64,000 nt of DNA from JAAURB01 sp049647265 (GCA_049647265.1 JBARXJ010000015.1:62001-126000); one strand, 5' to 3'. Numbered from the stretch's first letter, positions 1-8,565 are shown. Translations and numbers: made by a program. Notes: generated by a model not told the origin, from the sequence alone.

Positions 1-1227
1 TACTGTTTCAAGTTGCCCATCTACAGCAGAGGTAGTAGTCTCCTCAAGCGTTCCCGATACATCGGAGGTTCCTGAATGCCCTTCAGTACCTTTTATTTCA
101 TTCCACTCAGTTCCTAGAATGTTTAAGCCCTTCTTTAAGATGTTCAATGCTGCATTCGTATCCCGACAGATTTCTGTCTTACACTGAGGACAGCGATGAG
201 TTCTAGTAGAAAGTGATTTTTTCACTCGATGACCACAATTTGAGCAATCTTGAGAAGTGTAGTTAGGGGCAACAGCTATCACTGTCTTGTCCCAAACTTT
301 CCCAAAATAGTCTAACCATTGAGTGAATTGATACCACGAAGCGTCACAAATAGACTTTGCGAGGCTATGATTCTTGACCATGTTTTGTATCTTCAGGTCT
401 TCATACACCACGACATCGTTAGATGCCACTACGCACCGAGCTAACTTAACTGCCCAGTCTTTACGTTGGCGTTGAACCTTCAAATGAGCTTTTGAGAGTC
501 TAATTCTGGCTTTGTGGTAGTTATTTGATTGGGGTTTGGCTCCCCTGATAAACTTTCTCGATAGTCGCCGTTGTAGCTTCTTAATTCGCTTTTCAGCCCG
601 TCTTAAATACTTAGGATATATAGCTACATTGTCGTTTTGGTCTTTATAGAAATACTTCAGACCTAAATCAATACCTACTACATTTCCTGTATAATTTCCC
701 ATTTCTTTGCGAGTGGCATCGAAACAGAATTGAGCATAATAACCATCGGCTCGTCTCACCACTCTGACTCGATTAATTTTAAGTCTGAATAAGTCCTCTC
801 TAGTCTGATGATTACAGAATAAAGAGAATTTACCCGCCTTGAATCCATCGGTGAAGTTAATAGTTAAACAGTCCTCTGACAGTTTCCAACCTGAGGTTTT
901 ATACTCAACCGAACGAGAATGCTTTTTGAACTGAGGATAACCTTTCTGTTTGACTCCTTCTCTACAACGACGATAGAAGCTAGAGATAGAATTCCAAGCT
1001 CTTTCTGCCGATGCTTGACGTGCCATTGAGTTTAGTTTCTTAGCGAAAGCAAACTCACGGGCTAGTTCTTTGCACAGCAGGGATAGACGAGCCTTATTTA
1101 CATCTGACTCATTACGCCATAATCTAACTGCTTTATTTCTAATGAATTGAGCAGTCCTTATCGCTTCATCTAAGGCTTGATACTGTGCCGTAGACCCGTT
1201 TAATAGCTTGGCTTCTCTGACTATCAT
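1..1227 (-). CDS. tnpB: TnpB / OrfB-type IS200/IS605 transposon protein (3' end cut by window edge)
   Basis: An open frame of 409 codons starts with ATG at 1227 and runs without a stop to base 1, so the C-terminus is outside the window. It shows the TnpB layout: a basic N-terminal half, a RuvC-like first Asp in VVGIDLGLKYF, the Glu in VVVYEDLKI, a zinc ribbon (CSNCG ... CPQC) and the final Asp in CRDTNAALNIL. TnpB proteins are RNA-guided nucleases whose guide RNA (reRNA/omegaRNA) is encoded at the 3' end of the element; that end lies beyond base 1. All three acidic residues and four zinc cysteines are present, so the protein may be active. About 25 residues follow the DTNAA block before the edge, including a Thr/Ser/Glu-rich tail. 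No TnpA gene is visible in the window. Confidence is high for the family; completeness is unknown. Confidence 0.93.
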   Translation of the reverse strand, partial: MIVREAKLLNGSTAQYQALDEAIRTAQFIRNKAVRLWRNESDVNKARLSLLCKELAREFAFAKKLNSMARQASAERAWNSISSFYRRCREGVKQKGYPQFKKHSRSVEYKTSGWKLSEDCLTINFTDGFKAGKFSLFCNHQTREDLFRLKINRVRVVRRADGYYAQFCFDATRKEMGNYTGNVVGIDLGLKYFYKDQNDNVAIYPKYLRRAEKRIKKLQRRLSRKFIRGAKPQSNNYHKARIRLSKAHLKVQRQRKDWAVKLARCVVASNDVVVYEDLKIQNMVKNHSLAKSICDASWYQFTQWLDYFGKVWDKTVIAVAPNYTSQDCSNCGHRVKKSLSTRTHRCPQCKTEICRDTNAALNILKKGLNILGTEWNEIKGTEGHSGTSDVSGTLEETTTSAVDGQLETV

Positions 1228-1388
1228 GCTTTTATTTTACCATGAACAAACTTGGATAAACGCAAATCCTGCATTCTTTGTTTGTTGGTCGCAATTCATG
1301 AGGCTGTTCTGTTGGCGGGTTCCCCGACATAAAGAAACTGCCATCTCAACACCAAACTAGCGTTATGGTGTGAGCCTTCTTGCTCCAT
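1228..1388. mobile_element. Probable left end of the TnpB element with subterminal hairpins
   Basis: The spacer upstream of tnpB holds two small hairpins: CGGG-TTC-CCCG (1316-1326) and an 8-bp stem with one bulged A and a 4-base loop (1350-1370, CACCAAAC / GTTATGGTG). Bulged subterminal hairpins at the end upstream of the gene are what IS200/IS605 elements use for recognition by TnpA. The exact element boundary cannot be set without an empty site. The thioesterase stop codon begins only about 20 bases further on, so the element may have landed right behind that gene. Confidence 0.45.
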
Positions 1389-1841
1389 TCAGGTAAATAA
1401 GGCTTGTAACTGAGACGGAAGGCAACGCATAATTTTACCGGTTTTACGATCAACAGGCACTAAAGTTACAGTAGCGGTGGCAAAAGTTTGTTGAGTATCA
1501 AGAGATTCTATTTTATACTCCCACTGAATCCGTAGCTTCGGCGGAGAAGAAATACGGCAGCAAACCCTGACATCCATTCCCATCGTTACAGACTGATGAT
1601 AGCGGATGGATAACTCCACCACGGGTAAATCACAACCCATTGCCACTAAGTCACGGTAATGCAGTCCAGCCAAGCGTAACCACTCGACTCGCGCCTCTTC
1701 CATCCAGTTAAGATAAGTCCCATGCCAGACCACCCCAGCATAATCAGTGTGATGAGGGAAAGCATGAACCGGGTAATATAGCCAGCCATCGGGGGTGAGA
1801 GTCGATGCAGAATGGCTTTGAGACGGTTGACTAGAAGACAC
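1389..1841 (-). CDS. Acyl-CoA thioesterase, YbgC/FadM-type 4HBT hotdog family
   Basis: A 150-residue single hotdog domain. The motif HTDYAGVVWHGTYLNWMEEAR carries the Asp (residue 33) that is the catalytic base in the 4-hydroxybenzoyl-CoA thioesterase family, followed by the long helix typical of YbgC-like proteins. Expected reaction: hydrolysis of an acyl-CoA or acyl-ACP thioester in the cytoplasm; the substrate cannot be read from sequence. In cyanobacteria one member of this superfamily acts on 1,4-dihydroxy-2-naphthoyl-CoA in phylloquinone synthesis, but this protein does not look close to that enzyme as I recall it. The only in-frame start is GTG at 1841 with no clear ribosome binding site; the first 20 residues are low complexity and Ser-rich. 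It is transcribed towards the TnpB element. Confidence 0.8.
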   Translation of the reverse strand: MSSSQPSQSHSASTLTPDGWLYYPVHAFPHHTDYAGVVWHGTYLNWMEEARVEWLRLAGLHYRDLVAMGCDLPVVELSIRYHQSVTMGMDVRVCCRISSPPKLRIQWEYKIESLDTQQTFATATVTLVPVDRKTGKIMRCLPSQLQALFT

Positions 1842-1995
1842 GTTACTAATTGTTTTAAAACGCTACATTTCTACAAATTATCTGTCAGATATCCAGCTTA
1901 TGCTGAATACAAGAGACATTTTCAACCTTTTCGTCAGCTTATCACTGACACCTAACAAACGTCTATATAAATCGGATTGAATTAATTGAAGAAAG

Positions 1996-2850
1996 ATGAT
2001 CAATAAAATTTTAGTTGCTGTTGCGGGTCGCGGCTTATGTGAGCAGATGTTGAATATGCTGATTGACTTGCCTCCATTTCAACAAGCTTCTGTTACGGTT
2101 CTTCATGTTGTACCGCCTCAAGCGTCAGCCGATGGCATGGCTGAAAAATTAGAAGAAGGCGGAAAAATTTTAGCTAAGGCAGTCCAGTCTTTAAAAATTG
2201 ACCCGAATAAAGTCAATCCTCGCCTCAAACAAGGGGATGCGAAGGATATTGTCTGTCAAGTGGCAGATGAGGAACAGGCTGAGTTGATTATTATGGGATC
2301 TCGGGGACTGCAAGGACTGCGGGCAATTCTGGAAAACTCCGTCAGTCAATATGTGTTTCAGCTAACTTCTCATCCGATGCTGTTGGTTAAAGATGGAACC
2401 TATGTGAAAAAACTCCGACAGATTATGGTTGCCCTTGACCCCTCTGAAGACTCTCAGCAATGCCTAGAAATGGCAATTTCAATGGTGAAGGATTTAGCAG
2501 GGGGTGAACTGATTTTAGCCCACGTTAACAAGGATTTACGCGGCGGTGGGACAGAAGATTATTCCAGTAATGCTGAATCTGACCCAGTTTTAGCTTCAGC
2601 CGCAGCAGAGGCCAAACGGATGGGAATTAAGTATCGCTGCGTGAGTGGAGTGGGTAAGCCGGGGCCAGAGATTTGTAAGATTGCCGAAGAGGTGAATGCT
2701 GACTTACTGATTTTAGGATCTCCAGATCGACGGCCGACGGTAGCAAAAAGTTTAGTGGATTTAGATAAACTGCTTGGCGGCTCGTTATCAGATTATATTC
2801 GTGTCCATGCCGAATGCCCCGTATTATTAGCGCGTACGACCCTATCCTAA
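1996..2850 (+). CDS. Tandem universal stress protein (two UspA domains)
   Basis: A 284-residue protein made of two Usp domains, about 1-132 and 140-282. Domain 1 has the nucleotide-binding signature in a near-canonical form (GSRG at 101-104, then nine residues and NS where G-S/T is usual). Domain 2 ends with a similar core (LILGSPD ... GGSLSDYIRVHAECPVLLAR), but the G-x2-G part is degraded, so only domain 1 is likely to bind ATP well. Soluble Usp proteins respond to stress and often work as dimers; a tandem can form an internal pseudo-dimer. The gene stands alone, with a strong hairpin terminator 14 bases after the stop. Start ATG is preceded by a weak GAAGAAAG site. Confidence 0.88.
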   Translation: MINKILVAVAGRGLCEQMLNMLIDLPPFQQASVTVLHVVPPQASADGMAEKLEEGGKILAKAVQSLKIDPNKVNPRLKQGDAKDIVCQVADEEQAELIIMGSRGLQGLRAILENSVSQYVFQLTSHPMLLVKDGTYVKKLRQIMVALDPSEDSQQCLEMAISMVKDLAGGELILAHVNKDLRGGGTEDYSSNAESDPVLASAAAEAKRMGIKYRCVSGVGKPGPEICKIAEEVNADLLILGSPDRRPTVAKSLVDLDKLLGGSLSDYIRVHAECPVLLARTTLS

Positions 2851-2863
2851 AACAAAACAATAT

Positions 2864-2904
2864 AAAAAAGTGCCAGCACTTTTCGTGAATTATGGCACTT
2901 TTTT
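2864..2904. terminator. Bidirectional hairpin terminator between usp and psbM
   Basis: A perfect 12-bp stem (AAAAAAGTGCCA at 2864-2875, TGGCACTTTTTT at 2893-2904) with a 17-base loop. The A-run and T-run make it a rho-independent terminator on both strands, fitting its place between two convergent genes. Confidence 0.88.
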
Positions 2905-2939
2905 GTGAATCTTAAACAGTGAAAGAATGAGGTTTAATT

Positions 2940-3044
2940 TTATTCGGTTCCTTCTCGGGTTTGAATATAAAGAATTAAAAGAAAAACCGCAGGCACTAAT
3001 ATAAATAACAGTGTTGCCACAAACCCTAGATTGTTAACTTCCAT
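2940..3044 (-). CDS. psbM: Photosystem II reaction centre protein PsbM
   Basis: A 34-residue protein, MEVNNLGFVATLLFILVPAV then FLLILYIQTREGTE, read on the minus strand from ATG at 3044 to TAA at 2940. It matches PsbM in length, in the MEVN-LG start, and in the single membrane helix followed by ILYIQT. PsbM is a one-helix subunit at the dimer interface of photosystem II in the thylakoid. The AAAGGG sequence 9-14 bases before the ATG is a plausible ribosome binding site. It is monocistronic: the upstream gene (rimK) points away in the same direction with about 140 bases between, and the terminator at 2864-2904 closes it. Too short for a usual ORF cutoff. Confidence 0.95.
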   Translation of the reverse strand: MEVNNLGFVATLLFILVPAVFLLILYIQTREGTE

Positions 3045-3186
3045 GATTATTTACCCTTTAATGAATGTATCAAATCTTGCTGAACCTAGCATATCATGAT
3101 TATTGACCAACGGTAACAGCCGGCTCCGTCGTTGTAGGGCGGCAGTTACTGTTACAAATCTATTTCATGATCGAAGCTTAACGCTG

Positions 3187-4092
3187 TTAACCTTGAATGC
3201 GATCGCGTGTTTTTCCTTTAATGGCATTCTTCTCTAAAAACTCAATAATTTTCCCCGGTACATCAATTTGAGTCGTTTTCTCAATTCCTTCGAGTCCCGG
3301 AGAAGAATTCACCTCCATTACCACAGGGCCATGATTGGAGCGAAGTAAATCCACCCCTGCCACCTTTAGACCCATCGCTTTAGCCGCGCGCATCGCAGTA
3401 GACCGTTCTTCCGGGGTTAATTTTGCCACCACAGCGCTACCGCCCCGGTGTAAATTAGAACGAAATTCCCCTTCAGCCCCCTGACGTTTCATGGCAGCAA
3501 CGACGCGATCGCCCACGACAAAACATCGTAAATCTGCCCCGCCTGCTTCCTTGATAAATTCCTGCACTAAAATATTAGCGTTTAAGCCGCGAAAGGCTTC
3601 AATCACAGACTTTGCCGCTTGATAGGTTTCCGTTAACACCACTCCAATTCCTTGAGTTCCTTCCAAGAGTTTGATTACCAACGGTGCCCCACCGACGACA
3701 TTAATCAGACCGTCTATATCTTTGGTAGAATGGGCAAAACCCGTCACCGGTAAACCAATCCCTTCTCGGGCCAAGAGTTGTAAGCAGCGCAATTTGTCCC
3801 GCGATCGAGAAATGGCCTGAGACTCATTGGCGGGAAACACTCCCATCATCTCAAACTGTCGTACTACCGCAGTCCCATAGAATGTATTGGATGCACCGAT
3901 CCGAGGAATAATGGCATCGACCCCTTCTAGCGGCTTTCCACCGTAAATGACTTGAGGTTTATGAGAAGTAATATTCATGTAACAACGGAGGTAGTTAATC
4001 ACCTGGATTTCGTGACCCCGTTCTTCTCCTGCTTCTCGCAGTCTTCGGGTAGAATAAAGGTTTGGATCTTGCGATAGGATAGCAATTTTCAT
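3187..4092 (-). CDS. rimK: RimK-type ATP-grasp glutamate ligase
   Basis: A 301-residue protein that follows E. coli RimK (300 residues) nearly throughout: MKIAILS start, AVIPRIG-like and NESQAISRSRDKLRCLQLLA segments, the ATP-grasp core GGAPLVIKLLEGTQGIGVVL, LVQEFIKEAGGADLRC, and the metal/nucleotide segment VVMEVNSSPGLEGIEKTT. RimK adds glutamate residues to the C-terminus of ribosomal protein S6 in E. coli; many bacterial homologues are assigned by similarity and may act on other glutamate-ended substrates. The start at ATG 4092 gives the family's exact N-terminus. Obg lies about 310 bases upstream on the same strand, so co-transcription is uncertain. No peptidase or S6 gene adjoins it. Confidence 0.92.
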   Translation of the reverse strand: MKIAILSQDPNLYSTRRLREAGEERGHEIQVINYLRCYMNITSHKPQVIYGGKPLEGVDAIIPRIGASNTFYGTAVVRQFEMMGVFPANESQAISRSRDKLRCLQLLAREGIGLPVTGFAHSTKDIDGLINVVGGAPLVIKLLEGTQGIGVVLTETYQAAKSVIEAFRGLNANILVQEFIKEAGGADLRCFVVGDRVVAAMKRQGAEGEFRSNLHRGGSAVVAKLTPEERSTAMRAAKAMGLKVAGVDLLRSNHGPVVMEVNSSPGLEGIEKTTQIDVPGKIIEFLEKNAIKGKTRDRIQG

Positions 4093-4401
4093 GTTGTGTA
4101 AATTCTTGTAATATTGAGCGGTTGGGGTTTTATTGGAAAGACGGCTTCTCTAATTTCTGCCGGGTCTGAATTTCTATTGCTTCAAATTATAGGATTCCCC
4201 CCTAATTTCAAGAGGAATTAAAATTACAATTGGATAGACTTTGATCGCCGATTACAAGTGCGATCTTAACCCAGCGATCTCAATTTTATCTCAGGAATGA
4301 TCCGAACTGAATTTTTAGTAAAATTTATTTATCTTTTTTGCCAGATATTCAAACCCTAAAGTCCATCCAAAAAGTTAACTATTTCAGTTTCCTATTTCTG
4401 C
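4093..4401. other. Spacer between obg and rimK, no gene seen
   Basis: About 310 AT-rich bases. I see no coding potential, RNA fold or repeat that stands out. It presumably contains the rimK promoter, but no clear -35/-10 pair can be singled out. Confidence 0.4.
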
Positions 4402-5400
4402 TTATTTAAGTTCGAGGGTTTGCCAGACTTCTTGCATCAATTCAGTCAATCCAATTTGTGCTACAGCAGAAATGAGAAAGACTGGAGTTGAAGTGATCTG
4501 ACGGAATTGGGTAATCAGTTGTTGAATCTCATCGCTATCAAGATCGACAGCATCTACCTTATTTAAAGCCACAATTTGAGGACGTTCTTTTAGTCCTTGT
4601 CCATAGGCTTCTAACTCATGTTGAATCGTATAATAATTCGCAATCGGATCGACATCTGTAATATCAATCAAATGCAATAAAACTCGCGTTCTTTCGATAT
4701 GGCGGAGAAAATCATATCCCAAACCTACACCCTCATGCGCCCCCGCAATTAAACCCGGAATATCAGCAAAAACGGTTCCGTCTCCGGTGGGTTTTCGCAC
4801 CACTCCTAAATTAGGAATTAAGGTCGTAAAAGGATAATCTGCAACCTTTGGTTTAGCAGAAGATAAAGATGAAATCAAAGTCGATTTTCCGGCATTGGGT
4901 AAACCAATAATCCCTACTTCTGCAATTAACTTTAACTCCAGTCTTAACCGTCGTTGTTCCCCTTCTAACCCCGGTAAAGAATATTCCGGGGCGCGATTTT
5001 TATTACTGAGAAAATGACGATTTCCTAACCCCCCTTTCCCTCCTTTAGCAGCACAAAATTGATCTCCAGGCAAGACTAAATCTGCTAATAATTCTTGGGT
5101 AGCAACGTCATAAATTGCCGTCCCACAAGGAACATTTAAAATCCAATCTTTCCCCGTTGCCCCCGTCATATTTTTAGGGCCGCCTTTTTGACCATCTTCT
5201 GCTTTAAATAAATGCCGATATTTGAAGTCGAGGAGGGTTTGTAGGTGATCGACCGCGACTAAAATCACCGATCCACCATTGCCTCCATTCCCTCCAGCAG
5301 GGCCGCCTGCCGGGACATACTTTTCTCTGCGAAAAGCCACCATGCCATCGCCACCTTTGCCGGCTTCGACTTCAATTTCAACTTGATCAATAAACTGCAT
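4402..5400 (-). CDS. obg: GTPase Obg / CgtA
   Basis: 332 residues. The N-terminal Obg domain (1-158) is glycine-rich with GGDG, GGNGGNGG and GGKGGLGN stretches, and the G domain follows with the P-loop GLPNAGKS at 166-173, the DIPGL G3 motif and NKVD. Family members of this length lack the C-terminal OCT domain, as is usual in cyanobacteria. Obg is an essential GTPase that binds the 50S ribosomal subunit and links ribosome assembly to stress and growth. The start ATG at 5400 yields the conserved MQFIDQVEI opening. Runs in the same direction as the Psb32-like gene, which ends about 55 bases upstream; the two may share a transcript. Confidence 0.96.
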   Translation of the reverse strand: MQFIDQVEIEVEAGKGGDGMVAFRREKYVPAGGPAGGNGGNGGSVILVAVDHLQTLLDFKYRHLFKAEDGQKGGPKNMTGATGKDWILNVPCGTAIYDVATQELLADLVLPGDQFCAAKGGKGGLGNRHFLSNKNRAPEYSLPGLEGEQRRLRLELKLIAEVGIIGLPNAGKSTLISSLSSAKPKVADYPFTTLIPNLGVVRKPTGDGTVFADIPGLIAGAHEGVGLGYDFLRHIERTRVLLHLIDITDVDPIANYYTIQHELEAYGQGLKERPQIVALNKVDAVDLDSDEIQQLITQFRQITSTPVFLISAVAQIGLTELMQEVWQTLELK

Positions 5401-5455
5401 TAGGGTATAGATTTTGAGTCATTAAAAATGCATGACACTTTTAATTTTGAATGAT

Positions 5456-6196
5456 TTAAGAACGTTGAAAATAGAAATATGTGGCCATCGGCGCAACAGT
5501 TGCAACGACCAAGATAATGACGACAACAATAGTCGAAGTTTGGTCGTCGGTTTCTTCGGCAGTTTTAAACGTTCCTTCCACTTGAATATTATCTCTCACT
5601 TGAGGTGGGCCAGGATCGTTTTGACCGGATAATACAGCAACTAAGCGATCTGCGGCATCCACAAACGCTTCATTATAGCGATTTCCGTCCCGTAACGGCA
5701 CTTGTAAGGTCTCGTTTGCCACACTTTCGGCGATTTCATCAGATAGCAGGGTATGGGCTGTAACTCCTGTATGAATGGCGCTATTATTGGTGAGGATATC
5801 GAGTAATAAAATCGTTTGGTTAGCGCCTGCTTCGGCTGTGGGATACCATTTTTCAAACAGTTGATCGACAAAGCTTTGAACCGTCTCACCATAGTCTAAA
5901 CGGCGAATGGTGACAAAGCGAATGCTGTTACCGGTTTGCTCTGTTAGCTTAGAAATAGTACTGTTAATGCGTCCTTCTGTGACTCGACTGAGAACATCGC
6001 CATCGTCTACAATCCGAGTGGGATCATCCGGGGATAAATCAGGCATTTGATACACCCCTGTAGCTTGGACGGGGGTTGCCCACAGTTGGGTTGCCAGAAT
6101 CACAGAGAAAATCGGTAAAATAATATTCAGCAGAAGGGTTCTGCCTTGTTTAAATCGCTGCATCATTAGATTTATCAATAGAGAAGAGATAGGCAT
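5456..6196 (-). CDS. psb32: Psb32-like TPM-domain protein (photosystem II repair)
   Basis: 246 residues: an N-terminal hydrophobic segment (about 18-40) ending in WATPVQA, which looks like a signal peptide cleavage site; a TPM domain (about 60-195) with the family's RIVDDGDVLS, IRFVTIRRLDYG and QTILLLDI segments; and a C-terminal membrane helix (about 222-242). This is the architecture of cyanobacterial Psb32, a thylakoid protein that protects photosystem II from photodamage and speeds its repair. The TPM fold would lie on the lumen side, anchored by the C-terminal helix. The first ATG (6196) has an AGGA almost touching it; ATGs at 6166 or 6163 (MMQRFK) give a more ordinary signal peptide and may be the true start. 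Confidence 0.82.
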   Translation of the reverse strand: MPISSLLINLMMQRFKQGRTLLLNIILPIFSVILATQLWATPVQATGVYQMPDLSPDDPTRIVDDGDVLSRVTEGRINSTISKLTEQTGNSIRFVTIRRLDYGETVQSFVDQLFEKWYPTAEAGANQTILLLDILTNNSAIHTGVTAHTLLSDEIAESVANETLQVPLRDGNRYNEAFVDAADRLVAVLSGQNDPGPPQVRDNIQVEGTFKTAEETDDQTSTIVVVIILVVATVAPMATYFYFQRS

Positions 6197-6283
6197 TCCT
6201 AAAATTTACTATACAGCCAAGTGACAGCAAAACATATAGCGCTACGCGCGGTTGGAATAGGCAAGTAGCCAATATGGGTATTG

Positions 6284-6322
6284 GTAACTACTGACTACTG
6301 ACTACTGACTACTTACTCCTTA
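6284..6322. repeat. Short tandem repeat, unit TGACTAC
   Basis: Between the CobW gene and the Psb32-like gene the sequence reads about four copies of ACTACTG/TGACTAC in a row, ending in TACTTACTCC. This is the heptameric short tandem repeat type common in spacers of filamentous cyanobacteria. It sits just behind the CobW stop codon. Confidence 0.75.
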
Positions 6323-6323
6323 C

Positions 6324-7439
6324 TTATCGACCAAAACCTTTACCTCGGCTTTCTGATGACAAACACAGGCAATGTTCAAGTTGACTACGCAACTCGTCGT
6401 GATCTAAATCTTGACCAATTAACACCACTTGATTTTTCTTTTCCCCTTTCCATTCATCATCATCAATCGAAAATCGCTTACCGCTGAGATGGAAAATATG
6501 ACGTTTTGGACTTTCATCAAACCACATAATTCCTTTTGCGCGGAAAATATTACTAGAAAGTTGATTATCCAAGAAATATTGGAATTTTCTTAAAGAAAAA
6601 GGTTTATCACTTTCAAAGGATAGTGAAGTAAACCCATCATTTTCTAAATGGTGAGAGTGATGTTCATGTTCATGGTGATGATGTTCATGTTCGTGGTCAT
6701 GATGATGATGTTCATGTTCATGTTCATGATCGTGATGATGATGTTCATGATCCGATCCCTGTTCTTCTGACTGAAAATATTTATCAGATTCAAACAATCC
6801 TACACTTAAAATTAAGGGTAAAGATGCTTTAGATTGTGTCGTGCGAAGAATCCGGGCATCGTTTTTCATATCCCGAATGCGGACTTCTAAACTATCTACA
6901 TCCGCTTCATCGACTAAGTCGGTTTTATTCAGAATAATAATATCGCCATATTGAATTTGCCCGAGTGCCGCTTCGGAGTTAAATAAATCTAAGCTAAAGT
7001 TAGCACAATCAACTAGAGTGACAATAGAATCTAAGCGAGTCATATCCCTTAATTCTGTCCCTAAAAAGGTTAACGCCACAGGCAGTGGATCTGCTAAACC
7101 TGTGGTTTCAACAATCATATAATCAATCTTTTCGGAACGCTCCAATACTTTGTAAACTGCATTAATTAAGTCTTCATTAATCGTGCAGCAGACACAACCA
7201 TTACTCAGTTCCACCATAGTATTATCTTCATCGGTGGCAACAATTAATTCATTATCAATGCCAATTTCGCCAAATTCATTCACCAAAACAGCGGTTTTTA
7301 CTCCGTCCTGGTTCGATAAAATATGATTTAATAAGGTGGTTTTACCACTACCGAGAAAACCAGTAATAATTGTCACCGGTAAACCCCGTTTGGGGTCAGC
7401 CATTGTAGACTCAGGGTTAGAAGTAGCAACAGATGTCAT
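6324..7439 (-). CDS. COG0523 / CobW-family GTPase with a histidine-rich metal arm
   Basis: 371 residues. The G1 P-loop GFLGSGKTT is at 27-35, followed by EFGEIGID, the metal-binding CxCC motif in GCVCCTI, a TTGLADP switch, NKTD, and a C-terminal CobW_C domain (FRAKGIMWF ... HLSGKRF). Between the domains, at about 230-264, lies a run of His, Asp and Glu that includes HHHH four times. COG0523 GTPases of this type are metal chaperones that hand zinc (or another divalent metal) to target enzymes; the His-rich arm suggests metal storage or sensing, but the metal cannot be chosen from sequence. No Zur box was recognised upstream. The gene is monocistronic, flanked on both sides by short tandem repeats. 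Confidence 0.9.
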   Translation of the reverse strand: MTSVATSNPESTMADPKRGLPVTIITGFLGSGKTTLLNHILSNQDGVKTAVLVNEFGEIGIDNELIVATDEDNTMVELSNGCVCCTINEDLINAVYKVLERSEKIDYMIVETTGLADPLPVALTFLGTELRDMTRLDSIVTLVDCANFSLDLFNSEAALGQIQYGDIIILNKTDLVDEADVDSLEVRIRDMKNDARILRTTQSKASLPLILSVGLFESDKYFQSEEQGSDHEHHHHDHEHEHEHHHHDHEHEHHHHEHEHHSHHLENDGFTSLSFESDKPFSLRKFQYFLDNQLSSNIFRAKGIMWFDESPKRHIFHLSGKRFSIDDDEWKGEKKNQVVLIGQDLDHDELRSQLEHCLCLSSESRGKGFGR

Positions 7440-7498
7440 AAGTCAACGCTTAAAAATATAATGGACTTAAAAGGGTTTGTCCTTTAGTTTATCGCAAG

Positions 7499-7600
7499 AA
7501 TTCAGTAGTCACCGAGTCAGTAGTCACCGAGTCAGCGAGTCAGGAGTCAGTAGTCACCGAGTCAGCGAGTCAGTAGTCACCGAGTCAGGAGTCAGTAAAG
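7499..7600. repeat. Tandem repeat array, units AGTCACCG / AGTCAGCG / AGTCAG
   Basis: About 100 bases made only of variants of AGTCA(CCG/GCG/G). The same family appears at 53009-53103. It lies in the spacer between the divergently placed CobW and the 3' end of NAD kinase. A false frame in it reads Ser-His-Arg-Val repeats; it is not a gene. Confidence 0.85.
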
Positions 7601-7644
7601 ATAATTATCCCGTTACCCGTTCCCCGTTACCCGCTCCAACAGCA

Positions 7645-8565
7645 CTAATTGCGATGATTGTTCACATAACGAATTCTTGCCCCTGCCCATTGTAATTTTT
7701 CTCGCAGGGTTTGGTAATAAGAATAATTTTCTCGCAAAATAATAAATCGGGCTTGACAGTCGGCTTGGCGGACATCCACCCGTTGCCCTGGCCAAACAGA
7801 AGTGGCTAATACCCCATCCATCCAGAGTTTAGTTTCATGTTCCGCATCGGCTAACGGCCACACACTGACAACAGATCCTGAGGGTAACACAATCGGGCGA
7901 CTGGAAAGACTCAACGGGCAAATCGGAGCAACAATCAACCCTTCCATGCCTGGATGCATAATTGGCCCGCTGGCAGAAGCATTATAACAGGTTGAACCCG
8001 TGGGCGTACTGACAATCAATCCATCCCCTTGATATTGATCCACCACTTCCCCATCGACTTCCATTTCTAAAATTGAAGTGGGCATCCGATAGGCTGAAGC
8101 GGGTTTAACACAAAACTCATTCAACGCCAAAAAGATATCACTTTCCGGGCTTAAATTGGTGCGGTTGCCTTCAAACGTTGCGGCTTGTACCATCATCCGC
8201 TGTTGGACGGCATAACGATCTTCAAACAGGCGGTTAACCACTGCTTTTGTATCCTCAACATCTTCAAAAGACTCCGTCAGAAATCCTAAATGTCCCCCCA
8301 CATTTGCCGCTAACATCGGAATGCCTTCCGGGGCTAAATGACGGGCAGCCGCTAAAGCAGTCCCATCTCCCCCTAAAACAATCGCTAAATCAATCGGCAC
8401 ATTACTCGAAGCTAAAAAAACAGGATAGGGATTATCTTTCGGCCCAGACGGCCCCATCAATACCCGACAACCCCGGCTTTCAAATGCTTGGGCATATTCT
8501 TCTGCCCAGTGCCGACTCTGGGGATCTCTAGCCTTATGGGCAATAATCACCTGTTTAATATCCAC
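7645..8565 (-). CDS. nadK: NAD(+) kinase
   Basis: 306 residues with the diagnostic GGDGT motif at 65-69, the NE/N motif in FLALNEFCV, and the glycine-rich DGLIVSTPTGSTCYN segment that binds NAD and ATP. The enzyme phosphorylates NAD to NADP in the cytoplasm; cyanobacteria usually have two copies and this is one. The start is GTG at 8565, supported by a GGAAG site eight bases upstream (ACGGAAGATTGCG). It is divergent from comF, with about 105 bases of shared promoter region. Confidence 0.95.
   Translation of the reverse strand: MDIKQVIIAHKARDPQSRHWAEEYAQAFESRGCRVLMGPSGPKDNPYPVFLASSNVPIDLAIVLGGDGTALAAARHLAPEGIPMLAANVGGHLGFLTESFEDVEDTKAVVNRLFEDRYAVQQRMMVQAATFEGNRTNLSPESDIFLALNEFCVKPASAYRMPTSILEMEVDGEVVDQYQGDGLIVSTPTGSTCYNASASGPIMHPGMEGLIVAPICPLSLSSRPIVLPSGSVVSVWPLADAEHETKLWMDGVLATSVWPGQRVDVRQADCQARFIILRENYSYYQTLREKLQWAGARIRYVNNHRN

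Noticed and set aside
7477..7695. 72-codon plus-strand frame over the tandem repeat
   Set aside because: It is made by the AGTCACCG repeat (Ser-His-Arg-Val repeats) and overlaps the nadK end; not a gene.
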